Of a stretch of 64,000 nucleotides of DNA, positions 51,355-61,600 are shown one piece after another. The stretch spans positions 1,612,001 through 1,676,000 of the forward strand of contig CANLXH010000001.1 in the NCBI GenBank assembly GCA_947495075.1. Reading direction: 5' to 3'. Source of the DNA: an uncultured Croceitalea sp. (GTDB lineage: Bacteria; Bacteroidota; Bacteroidia; Flavobacteriales; Flavobacteriaceae). The notes beneath the pieces were generated by a model. That model was not told where the DNA came from. It worked only from the letters and a program-made list of their open reading frames with translations, and did no database searches. Both the position numbers and the translations under genes were made by a program. Within the stretch, counting starts at the first letter, position 1, and every line of letters begins with the position of its first letter.

Positions 51355-54159
51355 ATGAATAAACGAATTAACCCTAAAATACTATTTTTTGTAGTAGCTC
51401 TTTTTTCAACTCATCAATTCCTTTTAGCTCAAAATAATAAATTCACTAAGATCAAAGAACTAAGTGGTATTGAAGAATACTTATATGAGCCAAATGGAAT
51501 GAACATATTATTAGTTCAGGATAATTCAGCACCTGTGGTGACGGTACAAATTGTTTATCGTGTAGGTTCTAAACACGAGGTTTCTGGGAACACGGGTTCA
51601 ACTCATTTATTAGAGCATTTAAACTTTAAAGGAACGCCTACTTTTAATAAAAGAAATGGAAATGCCATTTTTAATGTGCTTCAAGGTATGGGTGCTCAAA
51701 TGAATGCTACCACGTGGAATGACAGAACCAATTATTATGAGACCATACCAAGTGATAAAATAGCCGTAGCATTAGAAATTGAAGCTGATAGAATGCGAAA
51801 TTCATTATTGTTAAAAGAAGACAAAGATGCAGAGATGACGGTTGTACGCAATGAGTTTGAGCGAGGAGAGAATAATCCAAATAGTGTTTTAAGTAAGGAG
51901 GTTTGGGCAACCGCATATATGGCTCATACCTACCATCATTCTACCATTGGATGGCGTTCAGATATTGAAAAAATGCCCATTGAAGTATTACGTAAATTTT
52001 ATAATACTTATTACTGGCCAGATAATGCAACACTAACCATTATCGGCGATTTTCAAAAAGAGAACCTGTTCGATTTAGTTGATACATACTTTGGCAAAAT
52101 TACCAAAGCACCACATGGGATGCCGCAGCCATATACCGATGAGCCAGTTCAGTATGGGCCTAGAAAAGTAGTTATAAAAAAACCTGGGCAGCAGGGAGTC
52201 ATTTTAATTGGCTATAAGATTCCAGGAAGAATGCATAAAGATTTACCAGCATTGCAGGTACTGAGCCAAATAATTGGTTCAGGAACGTCTTCTCTTGTAA
52301 ATAAAGAATTTGTAGACAAAAAATTAGCATTTTATGGATATTCACAAGCTAGTAATTTTCAAGAAGTAGGTATGTTTACTATAGGTTTAGGGATAGCGCC
52401 AACTTCTGATTTTGAGGATGTTAATAAGCAATTAATTATGGCAGTAGAGAAAATTAAGTCTGAAGGTGTCAATCAAGAAGATGTTGATAGAGTTATTGCA
52501 AAATTGAATGCACAAACGGTATTGTCCAGAGACGGATCTGGTAGCATTGCGGGGCAATTAACAGAAGCGATAGCTGGTGGTGACTGGACAGATTTTATTA
52601 AAGGCTCAGAAAGATTAAGTGCTGTAACTATTGAAGATGTAAAACGCGTTGCGAATAAATATCTAGTAGAAGATCAAAGTACAACAGGTTATTTCATACC
52701 AAATTTACCAGGAGCGAATAAAAAACAGGAACCAAAAGCATCTAATTTTACTGAGGCAGATAATGGTAAATATTATTACAGACGTCCAGAACAAACTAAT
52801 AAATCTCATGCTGAACATTCAGTTAACTTAGTTGCTTCTGAAACTTTAAAAATAGAATCTAATAATGATGTTTTACCAGCAACCAGTAAAAAGGAATTTA
52901 CACGTAAAAAGATAAACGGTATAGATGTTATAACTACAAAAACAGGTGCTAAAGATTTTGTAACAGTTGCCGCTAGTTTCCCTATAGGTAGCTATTTAAA
53001 TAGCAATAAAAACGAAATGGTCCCAAGTTTAACTGTTCAGATGTTAAGTAAGGGAACCACGTTGAATGATAAATTCAAATTCTCACAAAAGTTAGAAAAA
53101 TTAGGAGTCTCTTTAAATGTAAATGCTGAGACGCAAAAAATCAATATTAGTTTTAAATGTCTTAAAAAAGACGTGCCGAATGCAATAGGATTGTTAGCAG
53201 AAGAATTACGTTATCCGTTATTTGATGAAAAAGAGTTTGAAATTCTAAAAAATCAAATACTTGGGAATATGCAACGAGGACTATCTGATCCTGGAACTAT
53301 GGGGCAGATAGCACTCTCGCAAACAGTATACCCTAAAGGACATCCTAATTATTCAACAGATATTAAGCAATCTTTAGAAGATGTTAAGAAGGCAAGCCTA
53401 GCTGAATTAAAAGCTTTTCATAAAATGTATTTTGGCCCTATAGATATGCATATGATTGCTGTAGGTGATATAGATACTAAAATATTGTACAAAGCTATTA
53501 AAAAGTCATTCTATGGTTGGAAAGGTGGTGTAAAGGGTAATGCCAAATATGATAATCCTTCAAAAGTTAATACTCAGACCAAAATAGTAAGCATTCCTCA
53601 AAAACCAAGTGCAGAATTGTTTATTGGTCAATACACAGGATTAAAAAGGTCCCATCCAGATTATATGCCATTTTACATAGGTAGCTTCACATTAGGGGGA
53701 GGCTTTTCAGGTCGATTAATGCGCACGGTTAGAGACGAAGACGGGTTAACGTACAATATTGGCTCAAATCATTCAAGGCATATGCATACTGGTGGTCATT
53801 GGTATGTGAATGCCTCGTTCAATCCAAACTTATTTCAAAAAGGATTGGATGCCACTATGGTACAGATTAAAAAATGGGTGAACCAGGGAATTACTGCAGA
53901 AGAACTGGCCGCAAAAAAAACAAATCTTACAGGAAGCTTCAAAGTAGGGATGGCTACTACAGGTGGTTTGGCACGAACTATTTTAAGTTTTGTTGAGAGA
54001 GGTTTAGGGCCAAATTATATCGATCAATATCCAACAGAAGTTGAAGCTATCACCTTGGAGCAGGTCAACGCAGCTATCACAAAATATATAGATTTAGATA
54101 AGCTAATTATTATAAAGTCGGGATCGTTAGATCAAGACGGTAAACCATTGGCTGAATAA
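51355..54159 (+). CDS. M16B-family zinc protease (module C)
   Basis: This 934-residue protein has a signal peptide (to about 26, LLAQ), then an active N-terminal M16 half with HLLEH at 84-88 and an ENNPNSVLSKEVW region after the third ligand, followed by an inactive second half with the Arg/Tyr-type segment (TLGGGFSGRLMRTVRDEDGL and YNIGSNHS) that normally closes over the substrate. Such periplasmic two-repeat proteases cleave short peptides. It is the shorter, unfused relative of the M16-thioredoxin protein of module A. A terminator-like hairpin follows before DsbD. Confidence 0.94.
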   Translation: MNKRINPKILFFVVALFSTHQFLLAQNNKFTKIKELSGIEEYLYEPNGMNILLVQDNSAPVVTVQIVYRVGSKHEVSGNTGSTHLLEHLNFKGTPTFNKRNGNAIFNVLQGMGAQMNATTWNDRTNYYETIPSDKIAVALEIEADRMRNSLLLKEDKDAEMTVVRNEFERGENNPNSVLSKEVWATAYMAHTYHHSTIGWRSDIEKMPIEVLRKFYNTYYWPDNATLTIIGDFQKENLFDLVDTYFGKITKAPHGMPQPYTDEPVQYGPRKVVIKKPGQQGVILIGYKIPGRMHKDLPALQVLSQIIGSGTSSLVNKEFVDKKLAFYGYSQASNFQEVGMFTIGLGIAPTSDFEDVNKQLIMAVEKIKSEGVNQEDVDRVIAKLNAQTVLSRDGSGSIAGQLTEAIAGGDWTDFIKGSERLSAVTIEDVKRVANKYLVEDQSTTGYFIPNLPGANKKQEPKASNFTEADNGKYYYRRPEQTNKSHAEHSVNLVASETLKIESNNDVLPATSKKEFTRKKINGIDVITTKTGAKDFVTVAASFPIGSYLNSNKNEMVPSLTVQMLSKGTTLNDKFKFSQKLEKLGVSLNVNAETQKINISFKCLKKDVPNAIGLLAEELRYPLFDEKEFEILKNQILGNMQRGLSDPGTMGQIALSQTVYPKGHPNYSTDIKQSLEDVKKASLAELKAFHKMYFGPIDMHMIAVGDIDTKILYKAIKKSFYGWKGGVKGNAKYDNPSKVNTQTKIVSIPQKPSAELFIGQYTGLKRSHPDYMPFYIGSFTLGGGFSGRLMRTVRDEDGLTYNIGSNHSRHMHTGGHWYVNASFNPNLFQKGLDATMVQIKKWVNQGITAEELAAKKTNLTGSFKVGMATTGGLARTILSFVERGLGPNYIDQYPTEVEAITLEQVNAAITKYIDLDKLIIIKSGSLDQDGKPLAE

Positions 54160-54236
54160 TACATCTTTTTGAAAAAACTCGATTCGTAGTTTTAAATTAT
54201 TTGAATTAGTCAAAAATAAGATTAAGAGGATGTTAG

Positions 54237-54265
54237 GGGGCTATCCTTTGGGATGGCTCCTTTTT
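54237..54265 (+). terminator. Terminator-like hairpin directly before DsbD
   Basis: GGGGCTATCC (54237-54246) pairs with GGATGGCTCC (54251-54260) over 10 bp with two G-U pairs and a 4-nt loop, followed by TTTTT. It sits 77 nt after the M16 stop and only 13 nt before the DsbD ATG, so it may serve as a terminator for M16 or as an attenuator in a DsbD leader. Confidence 0.75.
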
Positions 54266-54278
54266 AAACCCATGACAG

Positions 54279-56423
54279 ATGAGAAAAAATAGTATTATTT
54301 TTATTATTGCCTTCTTACTCCAATACTTTGTATCGGCACAGATTCTAGATCCAGTTAAATGGACCACTTCGGTGGAAAGACTGTCGGATACTGAGTACAA
54401 TTTGATATCAACAGCTACCATAGACCCAGGCTGGCATTTGTATTCACAGAATGTTCCAGAAGATGGTCCCATACCTACCCTATTTACTTATAGCACTGAA
54501 GATAAATCTTTCAAGCTGTCTGGTGCTACAATTGAGGAAAAAGGGCATACGATTGATGATCCGGTTTTTAATATGAAAATTAAATTCTTTGAGAACAAGG
54601 CCATCTTTGAACAAAAAGTGGAAGTTCTGGAGAACACCACTTCCATATCTGGGGTAGTTGAGTTCATGGTCTGTGATGATAAAAGTTGCCTCCCTCCTAC
54701 CGAGGTAGACCTGGTATTTAAACTGCCACCTATTTCTATCAAAACACAAGACAGTTCTGCTGAAAACAAAACTTTAAGTCCAGAAGAGAGTGAAAAGAAA
54801 GTGGATCGTTCTTCTACAAAAATACCATCAGAAATAGAAACAAAAAAGCTTCAAATTGAAGAAGACTCAGAAGATGCTTCTATTGAAATACAATCAGAAA
54901 CAGAAGCAACTAAAGATAGTAGTGAGACAGCAATGCCTTCTATGAAAGAAGGCATTCATACCCCCACTACAAAACCAGAATCTAAAAAAGGACTCTGGGC
55001 CATTTTTTTCATAGCCTTTATCTCAGGGTTCGCAGCATTGTTAACACCCTGCGTATTTCCTATGATACCCTTAACCGTGAGCTTTTTTACCAAACAAAGC
55101 AAGAACAAGGCTACTGGTATCAGGAATGCGATTTTCTATGGCTTGTGCATAATTGTCATCTATGTTCTTTTAGGAACAGCCGTTACGGCAATATTCGGTG
55201 CAGATACTCTAAACGCTTTAGCGACCAATGTATGGTTTAATATTATCTTCTTCCTTTTGCTCGTTGTATTTGCATTATCTTTTTTGGGGGCTTTCGAGAT
55301 TACGCTTCCCAGTTCATGGGCGAACAAAGCAGATTCGCAGTCTTATAAGAGAGGTGGGCTTATAGGTATATTTTTTATGGCCTTGGCCTTGGCTATAGTT
55401 TCTTTTTCATGCACTGGTCCTATCGTGGGAACACTTCTGGTAGAAGCCGCATCAAAAGGAGGTTTGGCCCCTATAATTGGAATGCTCGGTTTCTCATTGG
55501 CGATAGCCTTGCCCTTTGCCCTATTTGCCGCATTTCCCGGTTGGCTAAATTCCCTTCCAAAATCAGGAGGTTGGTTGAATACGGTAAAAGTTGTATTGGG
55601 GTTTCTCGAACTTGCCTTGGCATTTAAATTTTTGTCCCAGGCCGATCTTGTACTGCAACTTCATTGGTTGGAACGTGAAGTTTTCATCGCTATTTGGATA
55701 GCTATATTCGGTACGTTGGCCTTTTATCTTTTTGGAAAGATACAATTACCTCATGATTCCCCTTTGGTCCATATTTCTGTAGGTAGGTTGGCCTTGGCAT
55801 TACTGACATTGACCTTTACCATATACATGATTCCAGGTCTTTGGGGAGCTCCACTAAATCTTATCAGCGCCTTCCCTCCTCCTTTGGACTATAGTGAATC
55901 ACCCTATGGCGTAGGGAACTCGAAAGCGGGAGGAATTGTTTCTAATAATCATGGAGACATCCCCGATGGCGGGCATTTATTGGCACCCCATGATATTCTT
56001 GCTTTTAACGATTATAATAAAGGGTTGACCTATGCCAAAAAAGTAGGTAAACCAGTCATGATTGATTTCACTGGATGGGCTTGTGTCAACTGCCGAAAAA
56101 TGGAACAGAACGTATGGCCTAAACCCAAAGTACTGGACATCCTTAAGGATAAAGTTGTCCTTATCTCTTTGTACGTGGATGACAAACGACCTCTACCCAA
56201 TGGACAGGAAGTAGAATCAAGGCTAAAGCCCGGAAAAAAATTAAAGTACATCGGACAGAAATGGAGCGAGATGCAGACACTTAGGTACAAAGCCAATTCA
56301 CAGCCTTTCTATGTGCTGATGGACCATAAGGAAGAAAATCTGATTACGCCAATCGCATATACCCCAGACATAGATGAATACTACAACTGGCTAAAAAAAG
56401 GAATATCCAATTTTAAAGATTAG
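54279..56423 (+). CDS. dsbD: DsbD-family transmembrane thiol:disulfide interchange protein
   Basis: This 714-residue protein has all three DsbD parts. Residues about 1-150 are a signal peptide and the alpha domain with [12 protein letters not shown] charged, Ser/Glu-rich linker (about 151-235) follows. The membrane domain (about 236-520) has the paired cysteines in [15 protein letters not shown] and [13 protein letters not shown]. The C-terminal thioredoxin domain has WACVNC (Cys at about 602 and 605). It carries electrons from cytoplasmic thioredoxin to the periplasm and could feed the TlpA proteins and stand-alone alpha domains in this window. The gene looks richer in G and C than its neighbours by eye. 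Confidence 0.95.
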   Translation: MRKNSIIFIIAFLLQYFVSAQILDPVKWTTSVERLSDTEYNLISTATIDPGWHLYSQNVPEDGPIPTLFTYSTEDKSFKLSGATIEEKGHTIDDPVFNMKIKFFENKAIFEQKVEVLENTTSISGVVEFMVCDDKSCLPPTEVDLVFKLPPISIKTQDSSAENKTLSPEESEKKVDRSSTKIPSEIETKKLQIEEDSEDASIEIQSETEATKDSSETAMPSMKEGIHTPTTKPESKKGLWAIFFIAFISGFAALLTPCVFPMIPLTVSFFTKQSKNKATGIRNAIFYGLCIIVIYVLLGTAVTAIFGADTLNALATNVWFNIIFFLLLVVFALSFLGAFEITLPSSWANKADSQSYKRGGLIGIFFMALALAIVSFSCTGPIVGTLLVEAASKGGLAPIIGMLGFSLAIALPFALFAAFPGWLNSLPKSGGWLNTVKVVLGFLELALAFKFLSQADLVLQLHWLEREVFIAIWIAIFGTLAFYLFGKIQLPHDSPLVHISVGRLALALLTLTFTIYMIPGLWGAPLNLISAFPPPLDYSESPYGVGNSKAGGIVSNNHGDIPDGGHLLAPHDILAFNDYNKGLTYAKKVGKPVMIDFTGWACVNCRKMEQNVWPKPKVLDILKDKVVLISLYVDDKRPLPNGQEVESRLKPGKKLKYIGQKWSEMQTLRYKANSQPFYVLMDHKEENLITPIAYTPDIDEYYNWLKKGISNFKD

Positions 56424-56686
56424 AAATACCTTTAAAATATTACAAAATAAAAAGCTATGGTTAAGTCAGAGAAAATAATAAGATAGTTTCGTTTTAGATA
56501 TTCCATTTTTCTGCTTTTTCAAAAAAGATTTCGATTTTGAAACTACTCAGATAATCAATCCTTACTCACAAAAGTTAGTGTAGCTCTTATGTTCTATCCT
56601 CATGATATAATTATTTTTTGGTAGCAGCTAACTACCCTATTTTCCATATTTCGACTCAAAAAACACTAGACAGTCAAAAAAGCGAA

Positions 56687-57292
56687 TTAGACTATACAAA
56701 CACTATTATTTCCTGGATTATTTCCCAAACCAAAAATCAAAAAGAATAGTGGTTTAATCTTATGATTTAATTTTTCATTTAATAATTTAAACGCCCGGGT
56801 AATGTGCCCCTCCACAGTTTTGACTGAAATATTCAAATATTCGGAAATCTCAAGGTGAGTAAGACCCTCCCTTTTGTTTAAAATAAATACCTTCTTACAT
56901 TTTGGTGGAAGATTACTTATTTCGATATCAAGATGCTTCATCCATAAATCCAAATTCGAATCATCTTTTTCAATAACCAAATCCAATGCTTCAATATATT
57001 TTCTTTCTAAGAAAACAATCTCTTCATTTTTACGGAACCGATTAATAAACTCATTGTAAACGGATTTATATAAATAATTTTTTATAGATACCTTAAAGTT
57101 TGTCTTTTCACGAGCCACCCATAATTTTATCATGACATCTTGAACAATATCTTCAGATTTTCCCAAATCATTAATTAGGGTATAGGCGTAAGAGCAGAGT
57201 TTTTGATAATAGATTTCCATCAAAAAGTCATAGGCCTTCTCATCCCCTGATTTTAATCTTCTTGCTAAAAAATCCTCCGAACTAAAATCCAA
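56687..57292 (-). CDS. ECF sigma factor (module D), TTG start
   Basis: This 201-residue protein has region 2 with YYQKLCSYAYTLINDLGKSE and DIVQDVMIKLWVAR, and region 4 with LPPKCKKVFILNKREGLTH and the helix-turn-helix LEISEYLNISVKTVEGHI. An in-frame TAA lies two codons before TTG 57292 and the first ATG is at residue 26 inside region 2, so TTG (or the ATT before it) must be the start. It is divergent from the FecR at 57410 across 117 nt and converges with DsbD. Confidence 0.93.
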   Translation of the reverse strand: MDFSSEDFLARRLKSGDEKAYDFLMEIYYQKLCSYAYTLINDLGKSEDIVQDVMIKLWVAREKTNFKVSIKNYLYKSVYNEFINRFRKNEEIVFLERKYIEALDLVIEKDDSNLDLWMKHLDIEISNLPPKCKKVFILNKREGLTHLEISEYLNISVKTVEGHITRAFKLLNEKLNHKIKPLFFLIFGLGNNPGNNSVCIV

Positions 57293-57363
57293 AATTTAGA
57301 ATTTTTGATGTTAAAATGTTCTCGTGAACCGAACAAATCTATAATAATGTTTATAAAAATAGA

Positions 57364-57388
57364 GGGGTTCAGTAAAAAAATACGTCTT
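57364..57388 (+). promoter_or_regulatory. Candidate ECF promoter of module D FecR
   Basis: GGGGT (57364-57368) and CGTCTT (57383-57388) are 14 nt apart and lie 21 nt before the FecR ATG. This is very like the module B site (GGGGT, 15 nt, CGTCTA). Confidence 0.58.
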
Positions 57389-57409
57389 TATTAATATAGA
57401 GTACCAGAA

Positions 57410-58564
57410 ATGAAGAATCCCCAAATAGAGTTATTTATTGTCAAATTCCTCAATAATGAGGCAACTCAAGAAGAGCTTATTAAGCTAAATTTTTGGTTGA
57501 GGGATAATAATAATACTACCCAATTTAACCAATTTGTTAAAACTCATTATTTAACGACTGTGCATATGAATAAATTCGATGTTGAGAAAGCCAGGACAAC
57601 AGTTAAAGAAAAAATTGAAATGAATAAAAAGAGATCAAAAATCATTACGATTAAAAAATATATAGCTGTGGCATCCATAGCTCTTTTAGTCGCATTGACT
57701 TTTCTTTTTAAAAACCAATACGCTAATACAACTAATGTGATTCTCCAAGAAGACACAATTACACCTGGTGTTAGTAAAGCAACTCTGACATTAGAAAATG
57801 GAAAACACATCACATTAGGAAAAGGGAATGATTTTAAAACAAAGAACAGCTCAAGCGATGGTGAAAAATTGATTTATACTAAATCTTCAAATCTAAAGAA
57901 CGATGAAATCGCCTATAACTATTTAACCATTCCAAGAGGGGCACAATTTTTTGTTAGGTTATCTGACGGTACGGAAGTCTGGCTCAATTCTGATTCTAAA
58001 TTGAAGTATCCTGTTATTTTTAATCAAGGAATTTTGCGTGAGGTTGAATTGGTTTATGGAGAAGCCTATTTTGATGTTTCCCCCAGTTCAGAAAATCAAG
58101 GCTCAAAATTTATGGTTCGATCAAGAATCCAAGGTATCGAAGTATTTGGAACAGAATTTAATGTAAAATCTAATAAAGAAGTTGATAAGATTTATACCAC
58201 ATTGGTCGAAGGAAGTATCACCATAGACAATGGGGTGTCCAGCAATCTTCTTTTGCCAGGGGAACAAGCGATACTTGATGTGTCCACAGAAACTATTGAA
58301 ATAAATAAAGATGTTGATATATATAATGAGGTTTCATGGAAAAATGGATTTTTCAGCTTTGACGATAAAGCTTTAACGGATATTATGCAAGTCTTAGGCA
58401 AGTGGTATGATGTTGACATTACCTTCGAAAATAAAGCAGTTGAAAAGATTCGTTTTAGCGGAGTCTTCAATAGGAATCAGAATTTAGAAGATATTTTGTT
58501 TGTCATGCAAAATACTAAAGAAGCAAGTTTTGAAATAAAAGAGACAACAGTCATCATAAAATAA
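57410..58564 (+). CDS. FecR-family anti-sigma factor (module D)
   Basis: This 384-residue protein has a cytoplasmic N-terminus, a transmembrane helix near 83-101 (KYIAVASIALLVALTFLF), then GVSKATLTLENGKHITLGKG, IPRGAQFFVRLSDGTEVWLN, GEAYFDVSPS and EVFGTEFNVKS, and a C-terminal DUF4974 domain (FSGVFNRNQNLEDILFVM). It is closely related to the FecR proteins of modules B and C. It pairs with the ECF at 56687 and with the SusC 98 nt downstream. Confidence 0.94.
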   Translation: MKNPQIELFIVKFLNNEATQEELIKLNFWLRDNNNTTQFNQFVKTHYLTTVHMNKFDVEKARTTVKEKIEMNKKRSKIITIKKYIAVASIALLVALTFLFKNQYANTTNVILQEDTITPGVSKATLTLENGKHITLGKGNDFKTKNSSSDGEKLIYTKSSNLKNDEIAYNYLTIPRGAQFFVRLSDGTEVWLNSDSKLKYPVIFNQGILREVELVYGEAYFDVSPSSENQGSKFMVRSRIQGIEVFGTEFNVKSNKEVDKIYTTLVEGSITIDNGVSSNLLLPGEQAILDVSTETIEINKDVDIYNEVSWKNGFFSFDDKALTDIMQVLGKWYDVDITFENKAVEKIRFSGVFNRNQNLEDILFVMQNTKEASFEIKETTVIIK

Positions 58565-58568
58565 AAAA

Positions 58569-58613
58569 AGGAACAGAATATATTGACATGCGACCGACAA
58601 TTTACCTGCTCCT
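58569..58613 (+). promoter_or_regulatory. Inverted repeat between FecR and SusC (module D)
   Basis: AGGAACAG (58569-58576) pairs with CTGCTCCT (58606-58613) at 7 of 8 positions across a 29-nt loop. It starts 4 nt after the FecR stop and ends 49 nt before SusC, as in modules B and C. Confidence 0.42.
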
Positions 58614-58662
58614 AATCTGAATATTAATTAGTTAAAAAATTAACCAATCAACTCACGAATTT

Positions 58663-61600
58663 ATGAAAATTAAATTTATTCAATTTCCACATTCTTTACT
58701 AAAAAGAATGTGCACTCTTCTTATGAGAACATTTATTTTATTTTTTTGCTCGTTAACTTTTGGATTTAATCCCAACAGTGGTTTTTCACAAAACTTCAGG
58801 ATTGAAATTCCAGAAGATAGAGAACTTTCCGTAATTGAAGTATTCGACCTGATAAGGAAACAGACTGACTATACGTTTATTTATCGCACAGACGCATTTA
58901 AAAATGCTCCAAAAATCAAATTAGAAAAAGGTACTATTAATGCGCATGATTTATTACTTAAAAGTCTTTCTTTTGGTAATTTCATATATAAGCTGACTCC
59001 AGAAAGAACTATTCTATTAAACCAAAGACAAAATGTTAGCAAAATTATTTTACAATCTGAAGTTAGAGGCGTCGTAACAGATGAGAACAATTATGTTTTA
59101 CCCGGAGTAGCGATTATTGAAAAAGGAACATCAAACGGCGTAATATCGGATTTCGATGGTAACTATTCTATTAAAACTAGCGGACCTGAGGCTATTCTAA
59201 TATTTTCCCACGTTGGTTATCTAACTCAAGAGATTACTGTCAACACACAATTTGAAATAAATGTAAAACTCCTATTAAATGCAAACCAATTAGATGAGGT
59301 AGTCGTAACGGGATACCAGGAATTAGCTAGAGAAAGGAGCTCTGGATCCTTTTCGAAAGCAAACTTAGACGTAGTTAAAAGTCGTAGTACAAGCACTAAT
59401 ATCTTAGACCGTTTGGATGGTTTAATACCAGGGTTGGTGATTAATAATGCGCCCAATTCGGAAGAGAATGGGAACAATTCTGTATTGATTAGAGGGTTAA
59501 ACTCCATTAATTCAAACCGGCAACCCCTGTTTGTGGTAGATGGCGTAGCTATAACTAATATCTCACTTATCAACCCACAAGATGTAGAAAGCCTATATGT
59601 TTTAAAAGATGCCACCGCCGCATCTATTTACGGGTCTCGTGCTACCAATGGAATTATTGTAATTACTACAAAAAAAGGAACTTACAATAATAAAATACAG
59701 ATAGACTATGACAGCTATATAAATTTTCAAGGGAAGCCAGATTTAGACTATCTGCCTCGGTTAAACAGCCAAGAATTCATACAAACCGCTCGAGAACTTT
59801 TTGACCCCGTACAAAACCCATATAGTGACATTTCCACATATCTAGACTCCGGTTCTAGGGCTGTACCTCCTCATGAGCAAATTTTATATGATCTTGATAA
59901 TGGCTTAATTAATTCAGCTACTGCAGATGCACGTTTGAATGAATTGGCAAATTTTGATAATCTGGGACAGATAGAAGATTTATTCTATAGAAATGCTACA
60001 CTTCAGAATCATACCATTTCTGCAAGAGGAGGTTCAAAAAAACATACTTTTTATGGCTCTTTTGCCTACACCGATACTAGAAACAATGTTCCCAAGGACA
60101 AGAACGAAACCTATAAATTAAATTTAAATCAAGAATTTAAGTTTAATGACCATGTAAGCATCAGGCTTATTACAGACCTTACAAATAGACGCGCTCGTGG
60201 TAAAAAACCATTAAGTATAAACGGTAGGACACTTCCATATGTGAGATTTCAAGATCAAGCGGGAAACAATTTATCCACAAATTTTATGCAAAACTTCTCT
60301 AATGAACAGTTACCTGGGTTTGAAAATGCTACGGGTATAAGTTTACAGTATGTGCCTTTAGATGAAGTTGATGCTGGCTTTACCAAAGGTGATGATTTCA
60401 ATGCTCGAATGAACCTAGGCTTAGGCATAAATATCTTTAAAGGATTAAAATTTCAAGGTAGGTATGGTTATGTACATGGCAATGCCTTCAATGAATCTTT
60501 CGATAATGAGAATAGTTACACAGTACGTTTGGAAAGAGCTCAATTTGTGGAGGCAGGTCCTGTTTACCGTCTGCCTGAAACTGGGGGGCATTATGCGGTT
60601 GAAAATTTGAGACAACGTGATTGGCTTCTAAGAAATCAGTTGAATTATAATAATTCTTGGTTGGAAGAAAAGCATCAACTGAGTTTACTTTTAGGACAAG
60701 AATCGCAAGAATCTTTTTCAGAATTCGAACGCAGGTTTGTAAGAGGTTATGACCCACGCTTGCTAACAGCTGCTTTTGTGGATATTGAGACCCTTACAAT
60801 AGATGGACTTAGCAATCCTATCATACCAACCGTAGGCGGTCAAAGTAAGCTATCAGTTTTTGGTGAAAGAATTCCGTTTAGACGATTAGAAGATATAAGT
60901 AGGACATTATCATATTATGGTAATATCGGGTATGTCTTTGATACAAAATATGTGTTCAATGGGAGTTGGCGTATAGATAAATCGAGCCTTTTCGGAATAG
61001 ATAAATCTGCACAGAATAGACCTATATGGAGCGTAGGTGGAAAATGGTTACTCGGTAAGGAAACATTTATGGAAAGTGCTAATTGGATTAATGAATTGTC
61101 TTTAAGAACCTCTTATGGCATTACAGGTAATGCTCCAACACCTGGAACCGCATCATCATTTGATATTTTATCTCCCTTAATTTCTAGTTTTGATGGAGAA
61201 ACAACTTTGTCCATCAACAGTCCAGCCAATAAAAAATTAACATGGGAAAGTACGGAAAACATCAACTTTGGACTGGATTTTAGGTTTTTAAACAATCGCA
61301 TCAATGGTTCAGTAGATTACTATCGAAAAAAAACTACCGATTTGATAGGCATAATTGACAACAATATTTTAAACGGATTTTCAAGCATAACAGGAAACTT
61401 AGGGGATATGGAGAATACTGGTCTTGAACTGTCACTTAATACTTTGAATATAACCACTGACAATTTCTTTTGGAACAGTACTCTTAATTTTGCATATAAC
61501 AAGAATATTATTACTAAATTAAATAATACGACCCCTTTATTAACGGCAGACAATCTAGTTAGAGCACGTTTTGTTGAAGGACAATCCGCCTTTACGGTTT

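Noticed and set aside
59226-59615. 129-codon open frame on the minus strand
   Set aside because: It is inside the module D SusC plug region and has no protein-like features of its own.
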